A DNA stretch of 64,000 nt from Sarcophilus harrisii (taxonomy: Eukaryota; Chordata; Mammalia; Dasyuromorphia; Dasyuridae), in contig NC_045428.1 of assembly GCF_902635505.1 (NCBI RefSeq), positions 303,853,107 to 303,917,106 on the forward strand, given 5' to 3'. How positions within the stretch are numbered: the stretch's first letter is position 1; each line of letters starts with the position of its first letter. The position numbers and the translations under genes are program-made. The notes below the pieces were generated by a model. That model was not told the origin of the DNA. It did not search any database and was given only the letters and a program-made list of their open reading frames with translations. Shown piece by piece: positions 21,745-33,055 of the stretch.

Positions 21745-22560
21745 GATAAAAATTGGAGGGGATGTGGGAAAACTGGAATACATGCATTGTTGATGGAGTT
21801 GTGAAATGATACAACCATTCTGGAGGGCAATTTGAGACTAGGCCCAAAGGGCTATCAACCTGTGCATATCCTTTGATCCAGCACTGTGTCTCCTGGATCT
21901 GCAACCCAAATAGATCATAAAAAAGGAAAAGAACCACATGTGCAAAATGTTTGTAGCCATCCTTTTTAATAGTGGCAAGGAACTAGAAACTGAGTGGATG
22001 CCCATCAGTTGGGATAAATGAATGTAATGGAATATTATTGTTCTATAAGAAATGATAGCAGGCTGATTTCAGAAAAGCCTGGAAAGATTTACATGAACTG
22101 ATGCTGAATGAAGTGAGGAGAATCAAAAGAATATTGTACACAGAAACAAGAAGATTATGTGATAATCAACTATGATGGACTTGGTTCTTTTCAACAATGT
22201 GGTGATTCTACACGATTTCAAGACTAGTGATGGAAAGAGACATCTGCATCCAAAGAGAGAACTGTGGATCAAAGCATAATATTTTCACTTTTTTTTTTTT
22301 TGGTTGTTGTTAGCTTGTTTTTCTTTCTCATGTTTTTTTTTTTTTTTCCTCTTTTGATCTGATTTTCCGTGTGCAGCATGATGAATATGGAAATATGTTA
22401 GAAGAATTGTACATATTTAACTAATATTGGATTACTTGTTGTCTAGGGGAGAGGGAGGAAGAAAAAATTTGAAACACAAGGTTTGGAAGGGTGAATGTTG
22501 AAAAGTATCTTTGCATGTATTTGGAAAAAATAAAATACTATTCATTAAAAAACAATAAAA
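21745..22560 (+). mobile_element. 5'-truncated L1 3' end
   Basis: It starts in ORF2 ('tgatacaaccattctggagg'), continues through 'agcctggaaagatttacatg' and the 3' UTR ('catctgcatccaaagagaga') and ends with an A-rich tail after 'tggaaaaaataaaatac'. Older than the minus-strand copies nearby; no usable frame remains. Confidence 0.9.
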
Positions 22561-22638
22561 ATAATCTAGGCTCAAATATTTATTTTGTCTTATGTTAGCT
22601 ATCTAATCTAATACAAATCACTGAATTTCTCTGAGCTT

Positions 22639-22652
22639 TAGTCTCCTTCTTC
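22639..22652 (+). repeat. Left target-site duplication of SINE 22653-22793
   Basis: 'tagtctccttcttc' is repeated exactly at 22794-22807. Confidence 0.9.
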
Positions 22653-22793
22653 TTCCCCTCCCCTCCCCCCCAAGGAAACAGGTTAACTAATTTCGTACAG
22701 ATATTAAAAGTTAAGTGTCTGACATTAGATTTGAACTCAGATCCTCCAGATTTCGGGTTGGTATGCTATCCACTTCATCATCTAGTTGCCCCC
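22653..22793 (-). mobile_element. tRNA-derived SINE nested in a MIR
   Basis: 'gtctgacattagatttgaac' and 'ctatccacttcatcatctag' give the antisense SINE body. Perfect 14-bp duplications of MIR sequence flank it, so it inserted into the older MIR. Confidence 0.9.
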
Positions 22794-22807
22794 TAGTCTC
22801 CTTCTTC
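22794..22807 (+). repeat. Right target-site duplication of SINE 22653-22793
   Basis: 'tagtctccttcttc', identical to 22639-22652. Confidence 0.9.
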
Positions 22808-22879
22808 CTGAAGAAGTTGTACTGGGGGAGTGACTGAGATCCCTTCCAGCTCTAATTCCATGAATATAATACAAACTCT

Positions 22880-23405
22880 CTTTGTTTAATAGGAGAAAAA
22901 ACTGAGCTTTACACCATATCATGTGTATAGTGAATGAGAAAGCTGTTGTTCAAACTCAAATTTTCTAATCCAAATATAGAATTCCTTGTATCATATAATG
23001 TATATATGATAAACTTGGCTTATTTGGGAGGCACAAATGTATTTCAGGAGATTGGAGGAGACAAATATATTCATTATTCTATTCATGGTTAAACTTCTAC
23101 TTCTGGAATATTGGATGGAAGAGATTTGAACTATCCAAAGTAACATCTTTCCATTCTCATTTTGCAAATCCAGAGGGAAGTCTCTGTGTAGGCCAGAGAA
23201 TAATACTTCCTCACACATTCAACCAGTTAAAAGCTGTTTCTGCCAGTCCACTGGTCTCTCTGTAAACATCCATGTCAAGAGTTTGCCCTGAGGTTTTCAC
23301 CCTGCATTACCTCACTAAAAACCCAATTCAGAGTTAATTCAGTCAAAAGGAAATCTAATACCAGAGCCATCTAGCTCCTGGTTTGGCATCATGTAGGTAA
23401 AAAAA
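22880..23405. other. Unassigned DNA
   Basis: No repeat family or gene recognised. The minus-strand frame 23218-22991 has no domain. Confidence 0.5.
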
Positions 23406-23409
23406 AAAT

Positions 23410-23800
23410 CTTTTTTTTTTAAATAATAAATTTTATTCATACATTTTGTTTTACATCATCTAGATTTCCCCTTGTATCCCTCTTCTTCATAGAAGACTTT
23501 CTATTGGATGACTATCTAATAGAACAAAGAATATTCCTTTAAAAAAAAAAGGAAAGAGAAAATCAACAAAATCACTCAATACATTGAAAAAATTGCACAG
23601 TATGTATACAATATTCCATACCCAAAGATTCCACTTCCCTCCACCTGTAAAGAAAGAGGTGATATCTTCTCAGTCTCTTCTTTTGAGCCACATTTGTTCT
23701 TTGTAATTTCATTTTTGAGTGTTTTTCAGCACAATACTTTCTTTATTAACTATCAATGTTATAGATTCGGGCATAGACTTGTGTTTGAGATACCTTTTGT
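23410..23800 (-). mobile_element. Old L1 3' end
   Basis: 'ttgcacagtatgtatacaat' and 'tccatacccaaagattccac' are the antisense 3' UTR of an old L1 subfamily, also seen at 36775 and 43440. T-rich at the left, as an A-tail would be. Confidence 0.65.
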
Positions 23801-23989
23801 CAGTCAGTGAAAAGAGAAAAAAATAAAGGAAAAATTTTTTCTTTAAATATGAGGAGAAAAAAAATACAATACCTTGCTTCCTGACTCTAAATCATTCGTG
23901 TATATTAACCTGAGTTCATATCGTTGGGTCATAAAAGAAATCCTAGCCCAAAAAAGGAATTAAATAAATACAGGGGAATTGCTGAGACC

Positions 23990-24145
23990 AGCAGTGTGGT
24001 GCTTAGGAGTGTTGGATTGGGTTTGAGTGTACCAGGTCCAAATCCTGCTTTTGATACTTAGTACCTTTGTGATCCTGGGCAAGCTATATGAGCCTTAGTC
24101 TCTCCATCTGTAAAATGAGAAGTTTAAAATCAATGTATTTAAGGT
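23990..24145 (+). mobile_element. MIR fragment
   Basis: 'tgtgatcctgggcaagctat' then 'ctccatctgtaaaatgagaa' is sense MIR. Confidence 0.75.
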
Positions 24146-24247
24146 CTTGAAACGATGATCTTAATGAAATAAATAATGTAGTAGACCACTAAAGATTCTG
24201 GGAAAAAATCTCTAATCTGAAAGGCAGAATTTGAATCCAACTCCAAG

Positions 24248-24270
24248 TTACTATAGTATTACTATAGTAA
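24248..24270. repeat. 23-nt perfect palindrome
   Basis: 'ttactatagta' and 'tactatagtaa' are reverse complements around one base; each half contains the self-palindrome 'tactatagta'. Confidence 0.7.
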
Positions 24271-24603
24271 TAGTAATGATACTGATAATAATAATATCTG
24301 GTAGTACAAATTATAAAGAACATCGTGGTTCAACAAGGAAAAAAACCTGTCTACTCATCCTAATTTCCAATTTTCCCAGTACTTTTTAAGCAAATAGTGA
24401 GTTCTTATCCCAAGATCTGGGGTCTTTGGGTTTGTCAAACATTAAATATTATAGTCATTGACTATTTTGTCCTGTAAACCTAACCTATTCCACTCATCAA
24501 CTACTCTATTTCTTAGCCAGTACCAAATGGTTTTGATGACCACTGCTTTATAATATAGTTTTAGGTCTGATATGCAAGGCCACCTTCATTTGCATTTTTT
24601 CAT

Positions 24604-24619
24604 TAATTCCCTTGAAATT
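24604..24619 (+). repeat. Left target-site duplication of L1 24620-25853
   Basis: 'taattcccttgaaatt' is repeated exactly at 25854-25869. Confidence 0.93.
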
Positions 24620-25853
24620 TCTTTTTTTTTTTTTTTTTTTTTTTAAATTTAATAGCCTTTTATTTACAGGATATATACACGGGTAACTTTACAGCATTAA
24701 CAATTGCCAAACCTCTTGTTCCAATTTTTCACCTCTTACCCCCCCACCCCCTCCCCTAAATGGCAGGATGACCAGTAGATGTTAAATATATTAAAATATA
24801 ACCCAGATACATAATAAGTATACATGACCAAAACATTATTTTGCTGTACAAAAAGAATCAGACTCTGAATTATTGTACAATTAGCTTGTGAAGGAAATCA
24901 AAAATGCAGGTGTGCATAAATATAGGGATTGGGAATTCAATGTAATGGTTTTTAGTCATCTCCCAGAGTTCTTTTTCTGGGTATAGCTAGTTCAGTTCAT
25001 TACTGCTCCATTAGAAATGATTTGGTTGATCTCGTTGCTGAGGATGGCCTGATCCATCAGAACTGGTCATCATCTAGTATTGTTGTTGAAGTATATAATG
25101 ATCTCCTGGTCCTGCTCATTTCACTCAGCATCAGTTCGTGTAAGTCTCTCCAGGCCTTTCTGAAATCATCCTGTTGGTCATTTCTTACAGAACAGTAATA
25201 TTCCATAATTTTCATATACCACAATTTATTCAGCCATTCTCCAACTGATGGACATCCATTCAGTTTCCAGTTTCTAGCCACTACAAAAAGGGCTGCCACA
25301 AACATTCGTGCACATACAGGTCCCTTTCCCTTCTTTATAATCTCTTTGGGATATAATCCCAGTAGTAACACTGCTGGATCAAAGGGTATGCACAGTTTGA
25401 TAACTTTTTGAGCATAGTTCCAAACTACTCTCCAAAATGGTTGGATTCGTTCACAACTCCACCAACAATGCATCAATGTCCCAGTTTTCCCGCATCCCCT
25501 CCAACAATCATCATTATTTTTTCCTGTCATCTTAGCCAATCTGACAGGTGTGTAGTGGTATCTTAGAGTTGTCTTAATTTGCATTTCTCTGATTAATAAT
25601 GACTTGGAGCATCTTTTTATGACTAGAAATAGTTTCAATTTCTTCATCTGAGAATTGTCTGTTCATATCCTTTGACCATTTTTCAATTGGAGAATGGCTT
25701 GATTTTTTATAAATTAGAGTTAATTCTCTATATATTTTGGAAATGAGGCCTTTATCAGAACCTTTGACTGTAAAAATATTTTCCCAGTTTATTGCTTCCC
25801 TTCTAATCTTGTCTGCATTAGTTTTGTTTGTACAAAAACTTTTCAGTTTGGTA
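24620..25853 (-). mobile_element. Young-looking 5'-truncated L1 nested in L1
   Basis: It has an A-tail (T-run from about 24620), the L1 3' UTR and about 650 bp of ORF2. Perfect 16-bp duplications flank it. It keeps the longest coherent L1 frame of the window, which argues for a fairly recent insertion. Confidence 0.95.
25057..25647 (-). pseudogene. L1 ORF2 C-terminal fragment (open 196 codons)
   Basis: This is the C-terminal domain of the L1 ORF2 protein (endonuclease/reverse transcriptase, 1200-1300 residues when whole). Visible are CWRGCGKTGTLMHCWWSCE (the conserved Cys/His motif that helps bind RNA), VIKLCIPFDPAVLLLGLYPK, ARMFVAALFVVARNWKLNGC and WLNKLWYM. The frame closes at its natural stop after LDDDQF. 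The ATG is internal to ORF2, not a real start; the N-terminal enzyme domains are missing because of 5' truncation. Confidence 0.92.
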
Positions 25854-25869
25854 TAATTCCCTTGAAATT
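25854..25869 (+). repeat. Right target-site duplication of L1 24620-25853
   Basis: 'taattcccttgaaatt', identical to 24604-24619. Confidence 0.93.
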
Positions 25870-26119
25870 CTTGACCTTTTGTTCCTCCAGATGAACTTTG
25901 CTATTATTTTTTCTTACTCTGTAAAATAATTTCTTGGGAGTTTGATTGGTATGGCACTGAATAAGTAGAATTATTTAGACAGTATTGTCATTTTTATTAT
26001 ATCAACTCAGTCTACCCATGAACACTTGATATTTTTCTAAGATATTAGATCTGACATTATTTGTGTGGAAAATGTTTTGTAATTGTGTGTTAATATTGTT
26101 CCTGACTTTGCTTTAAGCC

Positions 26120-27030
26120 TATCCTCTCTAGACACAATTGTTTTATCCATGTGGGTGAGTGATTCATGGGAGAGGGGAAGAGAAAGGGGAACTGGTCATG
26201 AGTCTCATAGAAGTTCATTGACCTACTTGAGGGGGAAGGGAGGGGTTAGAGGAAATCAGGAAGTTGGAGGTCATCAATCTTTCCTCTTCAGAAAAAGGAG
26301 ATATTGGGCTAGAATTATATCTACCAGCTCCCTTAAATATTATCAGGCTAGGCGGGGATATGATCTTCAGGTTCAAGAAATCAACTTAATTGAAGTTTTA
26401 TATCCAAGGCTTGACACTTTTTCCTACCAAATACCAGTTTCACAATGAACACTCATATAGCAATTAGACAATCAACCTATTTATCCAAATTGGTGATATC
26501 AGAGAAAGTATAAATAGGAGAATATATTCCAGATAACACAGAATGAAGGAGCTCTCACACTGGTAGTGAGGTAACTCAGTTCAACCAAGAGATAATGTCC
26601 TAGATCTTACCCAAGGGAAATTCCCCCAAACAAGCTGGGGATAAGGACATGATGAAGGAGACTAGCTCCTTTCATGTCAGTTTCTGTCCAGAGTTTTGTC
26701 CTTTAGCTACCTGAAGTGGGGTTGACCTCATCCATTTTCTATTTTTGAGAGAAGTCAGAAGCACCTGAAATCCAAAGAGAGCTTGAAGAGAAGCCAAGAA
26801 AGCTCTCTTCTCTTCTACTCTTCCCTAGTCCTTACACAAGGCAAATTATTCCTCTCCATAAAAAAGAAGAGAATCTCACAGCAATAGACTTTGAGACTGA
26901 GATTACATATCCTACTGGGGATACAACAAATACAACAGGTATGAGCACATATGGTATGAAGACAAGATAAATACAAAGGGGTTAAATACAAAATAGTTAG
27001 GGAGAGTGCCAGCAATTAAAGGAAAATAAG
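26120..27030. other. Unassigned DNA
   Basis: The plus frame 26083-26448 (121 codons) starts inside the L1 relic and shows no domain, so I do not call it a gene. The region may hold an unrecognised old LTR element, but I see no firm landmark. Confidence 0.4.
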
Positions 27031-27034
27031 ATTT

Positions 27035-28380
27035 TCCATAAAAGGTCATGCTAGGTCTTGAAGGAAAAAGAGAATTCTATGGGGTTTAATCAGTTTGACT
27101 AAAATCATAGAGTATAAGAAGAAGAATGATAGATAATGAGGCTGGAAAGATATGCTGGATCTAGTTGTGATGGGTTTTAAAAGCTAAATGTTATCTTAGA
27201 AATAATTGGGACATCTTTAATGACATAGACCTGCACTTGAGGAAAAAAAATCACTTTGCAGATGCTTGGAAATTGGATGGGAGAAGGGAGAAACTTGAAA
27301 CAGGGGAGTCAATTAGGAAATTCAAATGAGAGGTGATGAAGACTTGAAATAAGGTGATGGCTTCATGAATAGAGAAAAGGGGTTAGGATTTAAGCAGGGG
27401 GATGTTGGAGCCAACTTGAACCTGCTTGAGTCAGTTATTAAATTTTCAGTGTGGACATTCACATCTCAGAAATCAGCAAAAGCTACAGATTGATGCTTGA
27501 TCTATTGTTTTGTTGATTGTCTGGACTTAAGAAAAAGGGAGAGAAGATGGTAACAATGCATATTTAACTTAAAAGTGTGGTGTATTTATTTTTTTCAGAG
27601 AGTTGATGATGATCCAACATTTACCAACACAACCTAGCATGTAATAGATGTTGAAGAGGTTGAAATTGCAAGATTTGGAAACTGATAGGATATATGGAGT
27701 GAGGGAATTATGTTAAGAATTATGCCAAGGTTACAGACCAAAGGGACTCAAGAATGTGGTAACTTCAGTAGATACATGGGAAGTTTCAAAGAGGCATGGG
27801 TTTGAGGGAAGGAATGGGGAGACAATGAATTCTGTTTTGGACATAATTGAATTTGAGATGTCTCTCGAACACCCAAGCTGCAATGTTCACTAGGCAGCTG
27901 GTAAAGTAGAACTAAAGCTCAGGGGAGAATGAGATCTGAATATAAGGATTTGGGAGTGATTTGTATAGAAGTAAAAATTAAACCCATGGGAGCTGATGAG
28001 GGTTTCAAGGGACATAACATAGACAGAGAAGAGAACCTACGACAGATTCTTGGGGAATAGCCACAATTTTGGATGATGACCTAGAAAAGAAGACCATGAA
28101 AGAGTGGTCAGAAAAATAAGAAAAGGCAAAAGAGAGAATAATGTTACAAAACCCAGAGAGTTTGGAAAAGAGAGAGGCAACAATGTTAAATGTTGCAAAG
28201 AGGTGAGGAAGGATTAGGACTGAGAAAAGACCAACAGAGATGGCCACCAAGAGATCTTGGTAACTTTGGACAGAACAATTTCAATTAAGTGGTGAGGTCA
28301 GAAATCACTTTGCAAAGACTTGTTGAGAGGGTGAGAGAAGGGAAAGTGAAGGCAATGAAGACATAACTTTTTCTGGGTCT
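27035..28380 (-). mobile_element. Long L2 segment, antisense
   Basis: Landmarks follow in antisense L2 order: 'aagcagggggatgttggagc', 'tcagtagatacatgggaag', 'tctgttttggacataattga', 'tttgagatgtctctcgaac', 'atgttaaatgttgcaaagag'. The stretch covers much of the L2 reverse-transcriptase ORF end and the 3' region. No long frame survives. Confidence 0.7.
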
Positions 28381-28509
28381 TTGATTAAAAAAAGGGAGAG
28401 GAGAGAAATAAGTTCATCATTCTTTCATTCCATAATTTTTGAGCCTCATACTACTAAATGCTAACTAAAGTCACTGTCAGTCATTGAGAGACAAGCTTAT
28501 TTTTCTCCA

Positions 28510-28660
28510 GTAATCTGATGAATAAACAAATGAATAAAAAATGCACTTACTAAGCTTTTCCTAAACACTGTTTTTAAGTTCTGAGGAGACAAAAAAGAAA
28601 ACAAAGATAAAATTCTGCTCTTAAGGAGCTTATATTCTAATAGGTAGAGACAATACCTAT
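28510..28660 (-). mobile_element. L2 3' end, antisense
   Basis: 'atgcacttactaagcttttc' and 'ttaaggagcttatattctaa' are antisense L2 3' UTR. Confidence 0.65.
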
Positions 28661-28774
28661 TTGGGATTTGATGGTAAGGAAAGGGAATCTGTGTCTGGAG
28701 GAGGGAGATAGAGTCACAGCCCAAAGTGGATAAGCTCATAGGGAAGTAGATTTGTTGAGGTTAGGAAAGGGGGA

Positions 28775-29175
28775 CTTCAGGAGTTTGGAGTACCAGATCA
28801 ATGTCAAAAGAATTTACAGCCTTGAATTCACTTTGAACAAGGGGTGAAGTTTATTATAATTGTAACACCACTACAAGCAGACTAAATTCCAAGAGAATTT
28901 AGCAAGGGACCTGAGAGAAGGGAATAGATTTATTCAGAATTGGATCAGAACTTCATGTTACTTATTTGCAAATTTTATGGCTTTCAGGTAGGTTTGAGGG
29001 ATAGTCTTATTCACTATTGGAATTTGGTTATTATTGACAGATTATCCATCTCACAGTTAACAATGTTTCAGGACCATTCCAAGGCCAGAGGACTTTTGCA
29101 GTTATTGACAGACAAGAGTCGAAAAGGCTTCAGAGTCATTGCTATCTTCCCTACATCAAATTGATACATCTTTTC
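28775..29175 (-). mobile_element. Possible LTR fossil
   Basis: On the minus strand 'ataataaacttcaccccttg' looks like a polyadenylation signal followed by a short R/U5-like end, and the rest could be U3. Family unknown; the call is weak. Confidence 0.25.
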
Positions 29176-29364
29176 CAGTATTAGTAACAGATTTTATGTG
29201 ATTATGTTTCCAAAATTAGAGAGTGGAGGAAAGAGTGGGACAAAGGGACTGGAGAAGATGGTAAAAGTCAAGAGAAACCATGGCTGGAGCTGGGTCTGGA
29301 TAAAATGGGCAACTAAGGCAACCTCTAATCAGAACAGCAGAATCTAAGGACAAGAATTTCTAAA

Positions 29365-29510
29365 GGCAAAAGAATTGGATTTAATTTAATATACATTTAA
29401 GTGCCTACTTAATTTATTTATGCCTTGCAGTGTTGTATTTGTCTCCCTAATGCCTTACACAGTGGCTGGCATGTAATAGACACTTAATAACTTTTGATTG
29501 ATCACAGGAA
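29365..29510 (+). mobile_element. L2 3' end
   Basis: 'cttacacagtggctggcatg' then 'taatagacacttaataac' is the sense L2 3' terminus. Confidence 0.65.
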
Positions 29511-29960
29511 CATAAATTCAGAGGCCAGTTAGTCCAACCCCTTATTTTTTTTCTTTTTCATCTTTATTTATTTTTACAAGACACTTTTAAGTTTGATTTG
29601 CATTTACATTTTTCCAATGCATTTTTCCAGTGCTAGAAAATTGACAAAACAATAAATCAAGTCGTAATGTACAATATTTTCTGATTTCAGAGGTGTAAAT
29701 GCTCACACTGAAAAATTTTATTTTTCCAAATCCATGCAAAGATGTTTTTCAGCATCCACCTTCTCACCCTGTGTTCCAGATTTTTCTTCCTCTTCTCCCC
29801 TCCCCTCCCAACCACTTTACTGAGGCTAGAAAGGTTAAGTGTCTTATCCAGATTGTAAGTAGATAGCTGAGTGAGTTACATGTAGTGAGTGAGATAGTTT
29901 TGAACTCAAGTCTTCCTGACTCCAAGTCCAACACTCTATCCATTCACTAATCCACCCAGC
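29505..29960 (-). mobile_element. MIR/SINE interrupted by an L1 3' piece
   Basis: 'ttcagaggccagttagtcca' on the left and 'actgaggctagaaaggttaa' to 'cactctatccattcactaat' on the right are two parts of one antisense SINE. The middle (29548-29810) is L1. Confidence 0.7.
29548..29810 (-). mobile_element. L1 3' end inside a SINE
   Basis: 'tccatgcaaagatgtttttc' and 'ccctgtgttccagatttttc' are antisense of the L1 3' terminus. An A-tail-like T-rich start lies at about 29548. Confidence 0.65.
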
Positions 29961-29964
29961 TGTC

Positions 29965-30775
29965 TTAACAGATCTCAATAATAAGGGTACTCTCCCCAAC
30001 AATTCAGATCAAAACCCATTCGTCCTCTCACCTAAAGCACACTTTTCCAAGTTCTTCCTTAAATTCTCCATAAATGGGCCATCCCATAATCTATAGCTCT
30101 TCTATATCCCTTGACATTGTGTGAATATCAATAGAGCAGATGAGCTGGCCAATGGGTGAATCTGGTTCTTGCTACATAACCACAAAACCAGCCCACCTTC
30201 TTTTCCAGTCATAGGTCTCCCTTAATGACTCCATTTTTTTAACTTTGACTCCATTTTTCCTGAACACTTCTTTTGCAACATATTTAGTCTACCCATGCCC
30301 ACTATGCAAACCTCTATTGCCCTCTGGGTAACCCTCAACTTTAATTATTTGGAGATTATGGTATTCCATGATTTAGAATCATGCACAATTACCGGAAGAA
30401 TATTGTTTTTAAAACGATGGACCTTCATTTCAAGGGGAAAGATTAAGGTCATTAAAAGCACTGCATAATTTCCCAAAGGCAGCTGCTACAGGATAGCATT
30501 AGTCAATTAGTTTAATTGAATCTTGAAATAGATAATAAAATATTACAGTGGCCATAAAGTCATTCTTAATTCTGTTGAACAAAGTACTTCCTTCAAAATG
30601 TAATTGATTTTTAGATCTTTTTTAATACAATTAAATTGTGCTGGAATTAACATTGTGATTTTAAACTGCTGTTAGATATCCAGATAATAGTGTTAAGAGG
30701 CACAATGCAAGGAATACTGGAGTTGGAGGCAAAAGAACTGCTAGTAGTGATGTAGTGATGATTCCTAGGTCACTA
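29965..30775. other. Unassigned DNA
   Basis: No gene or repeat firmly recognised; a short SINE-like piece may lie at about 30690-30760 ('ggaatactggagttggaggc'). Confidence 0.45.
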
Positions 30776-30779
30776 GGTG

Positions 30780-31400
30780 GGGTTGATAGAGCCTGAAATA
30801 CTGATAAAATTACTCCCTGAGGCAAACAGGGAAGGGCACTATTGAGGATCAGTTCAATCTTATAGTCTCATCCTCTGTGGAGGTCGTGATTAGCCCCACC
30901 TTGCTATGTTCAATCAGAAATGTGACATATGTCAAACCCTTAGGTTAAATTTCCCCTATAAATCTGCTCATGGCCCATGCCATCTTTTCTGAACTCTTGA
31001 ATTAAACCCTGTTGTGTCCTGCTTTCTGGAGCCCCCAAATTGGGGTGAAAAAATATATCGACTTAGTGGAAGAGCGATGAGATGAGACTCCCGAGGATGG
31101 TTAAAATATGGAGTCCGTTTATTCCAAGTTTTTTCATCCTTGTATACCCTAATAATCTTATATAAACAAAGCAACATTGCACATGTGCTAAGTATATACT
31201 GTGCACCTGTTATCACTCTGCTTCAATCACAACACAGGTTGTCACTACCTCCTGACTTCTCAGGAAAGCTGAGAGCCCTTAGGGGAGATGGGGAGCTGAA
31301 CCAGACATTGTTAGCAAGTTCCCTTTGGGATAAAGGGTCTTATACCTCACCCAGAGTTCCCCCCCTATCTGTGGATCTCTACAAAGCCCACCATGGGTTC
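30780..31400. mobile_element. LTR-like fossils meeting 3' end to 3' end
   Basis: The right part, read on the minus strand, has a TATA-like 'tatataag', an AATAAA and a U5-like end near 31040, followed by 'ttgggggctcc', which resembles a proline-tRNA primer-binding site. The left part, read on the plus strand, also has 'ctataaat' and an ATTAAA-type signal. Old, no coding capacity seen, family not resolved. Confidence 0.35.
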
Positions 31401-31404
31401 TGTT

Positions 31405-31930
31405 TCATGATGTCTTTCCCTTCCACCCTTCCCCCCATGCCATGTCATTATGCCTCATGGTTTTTCATTTCTACTTCTTGGATCTAACTAATTCTTTAGG
31501 ATGCTAAATCTCTTTTGCTATTTAGCCTAACAGTCAATAGTATGCTTCCACCTCATGGAGTGTTCTCTTTCTCCTGTTTAATTGTGAATTCCACTAGGAA
31601 ACTTATTTTTTTCCATTGTTAATTGATATATGCTCTCCCAACTCTATTTTCTATTTACCATTTCCCAAAGAAAATGGTCATTGTGAATTCTTCACATGAC
31701 CAAACTCCAACCTTTGACAAATTTGGTATTAAACCCTGAACACATCATTTGAAACTAGGAATTGCTCTCCTCAATCACATCATTAGTAAGTCATTCACCC
31801 TTCCTGGGATAAAAAGATTAAACTCCATGCATTTTGATCCTTTTCAATTCTAGACATGGAGTCAGTGGTCCCATCTTGGACTACTGAAGCCAAGATGAGG
31901 GAAGACTTGGTAGGACTATTATAGATATAT
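31405..31930. other. Mostly unassigned DNA with a weak MIR piece
   Basis: 'attcacccttcctgggataa' (about 31790) may be a worn sense MIR. No gene recognised. Confidence 0.4.
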
Positions 31931-31934
31931 TTAA

Positions 31935-32065
31935 ATGTTGGTATGTAGAAGAGAAATTAGCTTTGGTTTATGTAGATTCAGTGGACAGAACTAAGTTCAA
32001 TACATAAAAATATCAGAGTAGCAGATTTCAGTCAATATAAGGGAAAACTTTCTAATAATTAGCTA
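31935..32065 (+). mobile_element. L3/CR1-like 3' end
   Basis: 'cagatttcagtcaatataag' then 'ggaaaactttctaataatta' is the sense form of the L3/CR1 3' UTR landmark that appears antisense at 1245 and 48785. Confidence 0.55.
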
Positions 32066-32077
32066 TATGATTTGAGT

Positions 32078-32325
32078 CAGCTAGGTAATATAATAGATAG
32101 AACACTAAACCTTAAATTAAGAAGCCCTGAATTCAAATCCAGTCTCAGACACTTATTACCTGTGTGACTTTGCACAAGTTCCTTAACCTTTCTCTGCCTC
32201 TGTTTCCTCAATTATACAAAGGGGGTTATAATAGTATCTATATCCTGGTGTTAACAGGCATCAAATGAAATAATATTTGAAAACACAGTGCCTAGCTTAA
32301 TAAATGTTCATTTCTCCTTTCCCCT
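32078..32325 (+). mobile_element. Near full-length CORE-SINE
   Basis: Head 'agctaggtaatataatagat', core 'gtgtgactttgcacaagttc' and tail 'acacagtgcctagcttaata'. All parts in order. Confidence 0.8.
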
Positions 32326-32559
32326 TCCAATTCTGTAAAGCTATAATTATATTGTTCTAGAGGTTCTTGGTTAAGTTTTAGTCCTAAGGAAATCATGCCT
32401 TCCTAGCTAGACTTGAAGTTCCAAGTCAAAATTGTTTATTCACAGACACAGAATTGTTTATTCTGGTCATAACTAGAAAATCTTCTACTGGTGGTAAATT
32501 CAATTTTAGGGTGGGATGGGGGAGAGGGGAGAACAATAGCAAAGGTAATATAACCAGTG

Positions 32560-33055
32560 ATTTACTCAAGCTGGTAGAAGTGGTTCTCCAGCTACCAAAG
32601 AGTATGATTCTTACCCCTGTGGGGTTTGGGCATGAGGTAGGTTCGAGAGGAGAGCCATACTATGAGAACTGGACTCTGAGGGTAACAGCTTGAAGATATT
32701 TGATATTGCTGATAGATTACTAAGAAGTGAAGAAAGAGAATAGTGCTCATGGAAGGTTACACTATTGACATTAGCTCCCAAGGCTATCTTGTAGAAACAG
32801 ATATATTTGTATCTATTTATTTGTATGTTTATTTGTATCTATTATATAAACAGGACAGCTGCGACCACCAGTTGATTTATTAATGTACAGACTTAACATA
32901 GTTAGCACACCTTGCTCAGGATCTTTCCCCATCTTTTCTCTTCTTAATAGCAAGTTGTTTAGGAACTTTGCACATTTGCTAAGCATTATAATAAAGCTTT
33001 ATCCTTTGATCTGGAGATGGTTTGAGTCTGTGAATTCATTCTGGACAATTCCCCA
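32560..33055 (+). repeat. Left LTR
   Basis: Ends '...ctgtgaattcattctgga' then 'caattcccca'. It has a TATA-like 'tatataaac' and an AATAAA at 32990-32995 near 'tgctaagcattataataaag'. The counterpart is at 36015-36494. The 5' edge is uncertain. Confidence 0.65.

Larger units (their letters stand above)
22575..22870 (+). mobile_element. MIR interrupted by a SINE
   Basis: 'aatcactgaatttctctgag' on the left and 'gatcccttccagctctaatt' on the right are the two halves of one sense MIR, with a SINE at 22653-22793 between them. Confidence 0.75.
24340..26115 (-). mobile_element. Old L1 ORF2 segment, interrupted by a younger L1
   Basis: The outer parts (24340-24603 and 25870-26115) are antisense of the L1 ORF2 region after the reverse transcriptase ('ttagccagtaccaaatggtt', 'gcactgaataagtagaatta'). 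They are continuous once the inner element and one duplicate are set aside. No open frame remains. Confidence 0.85.

Noticed and set aside
26083-26448. Plus-strand frame of 121 codons
   Set aside because: It begins in antisense L1 ORF2 sequence and continues into unassigned DNA without a domain or codon bias.
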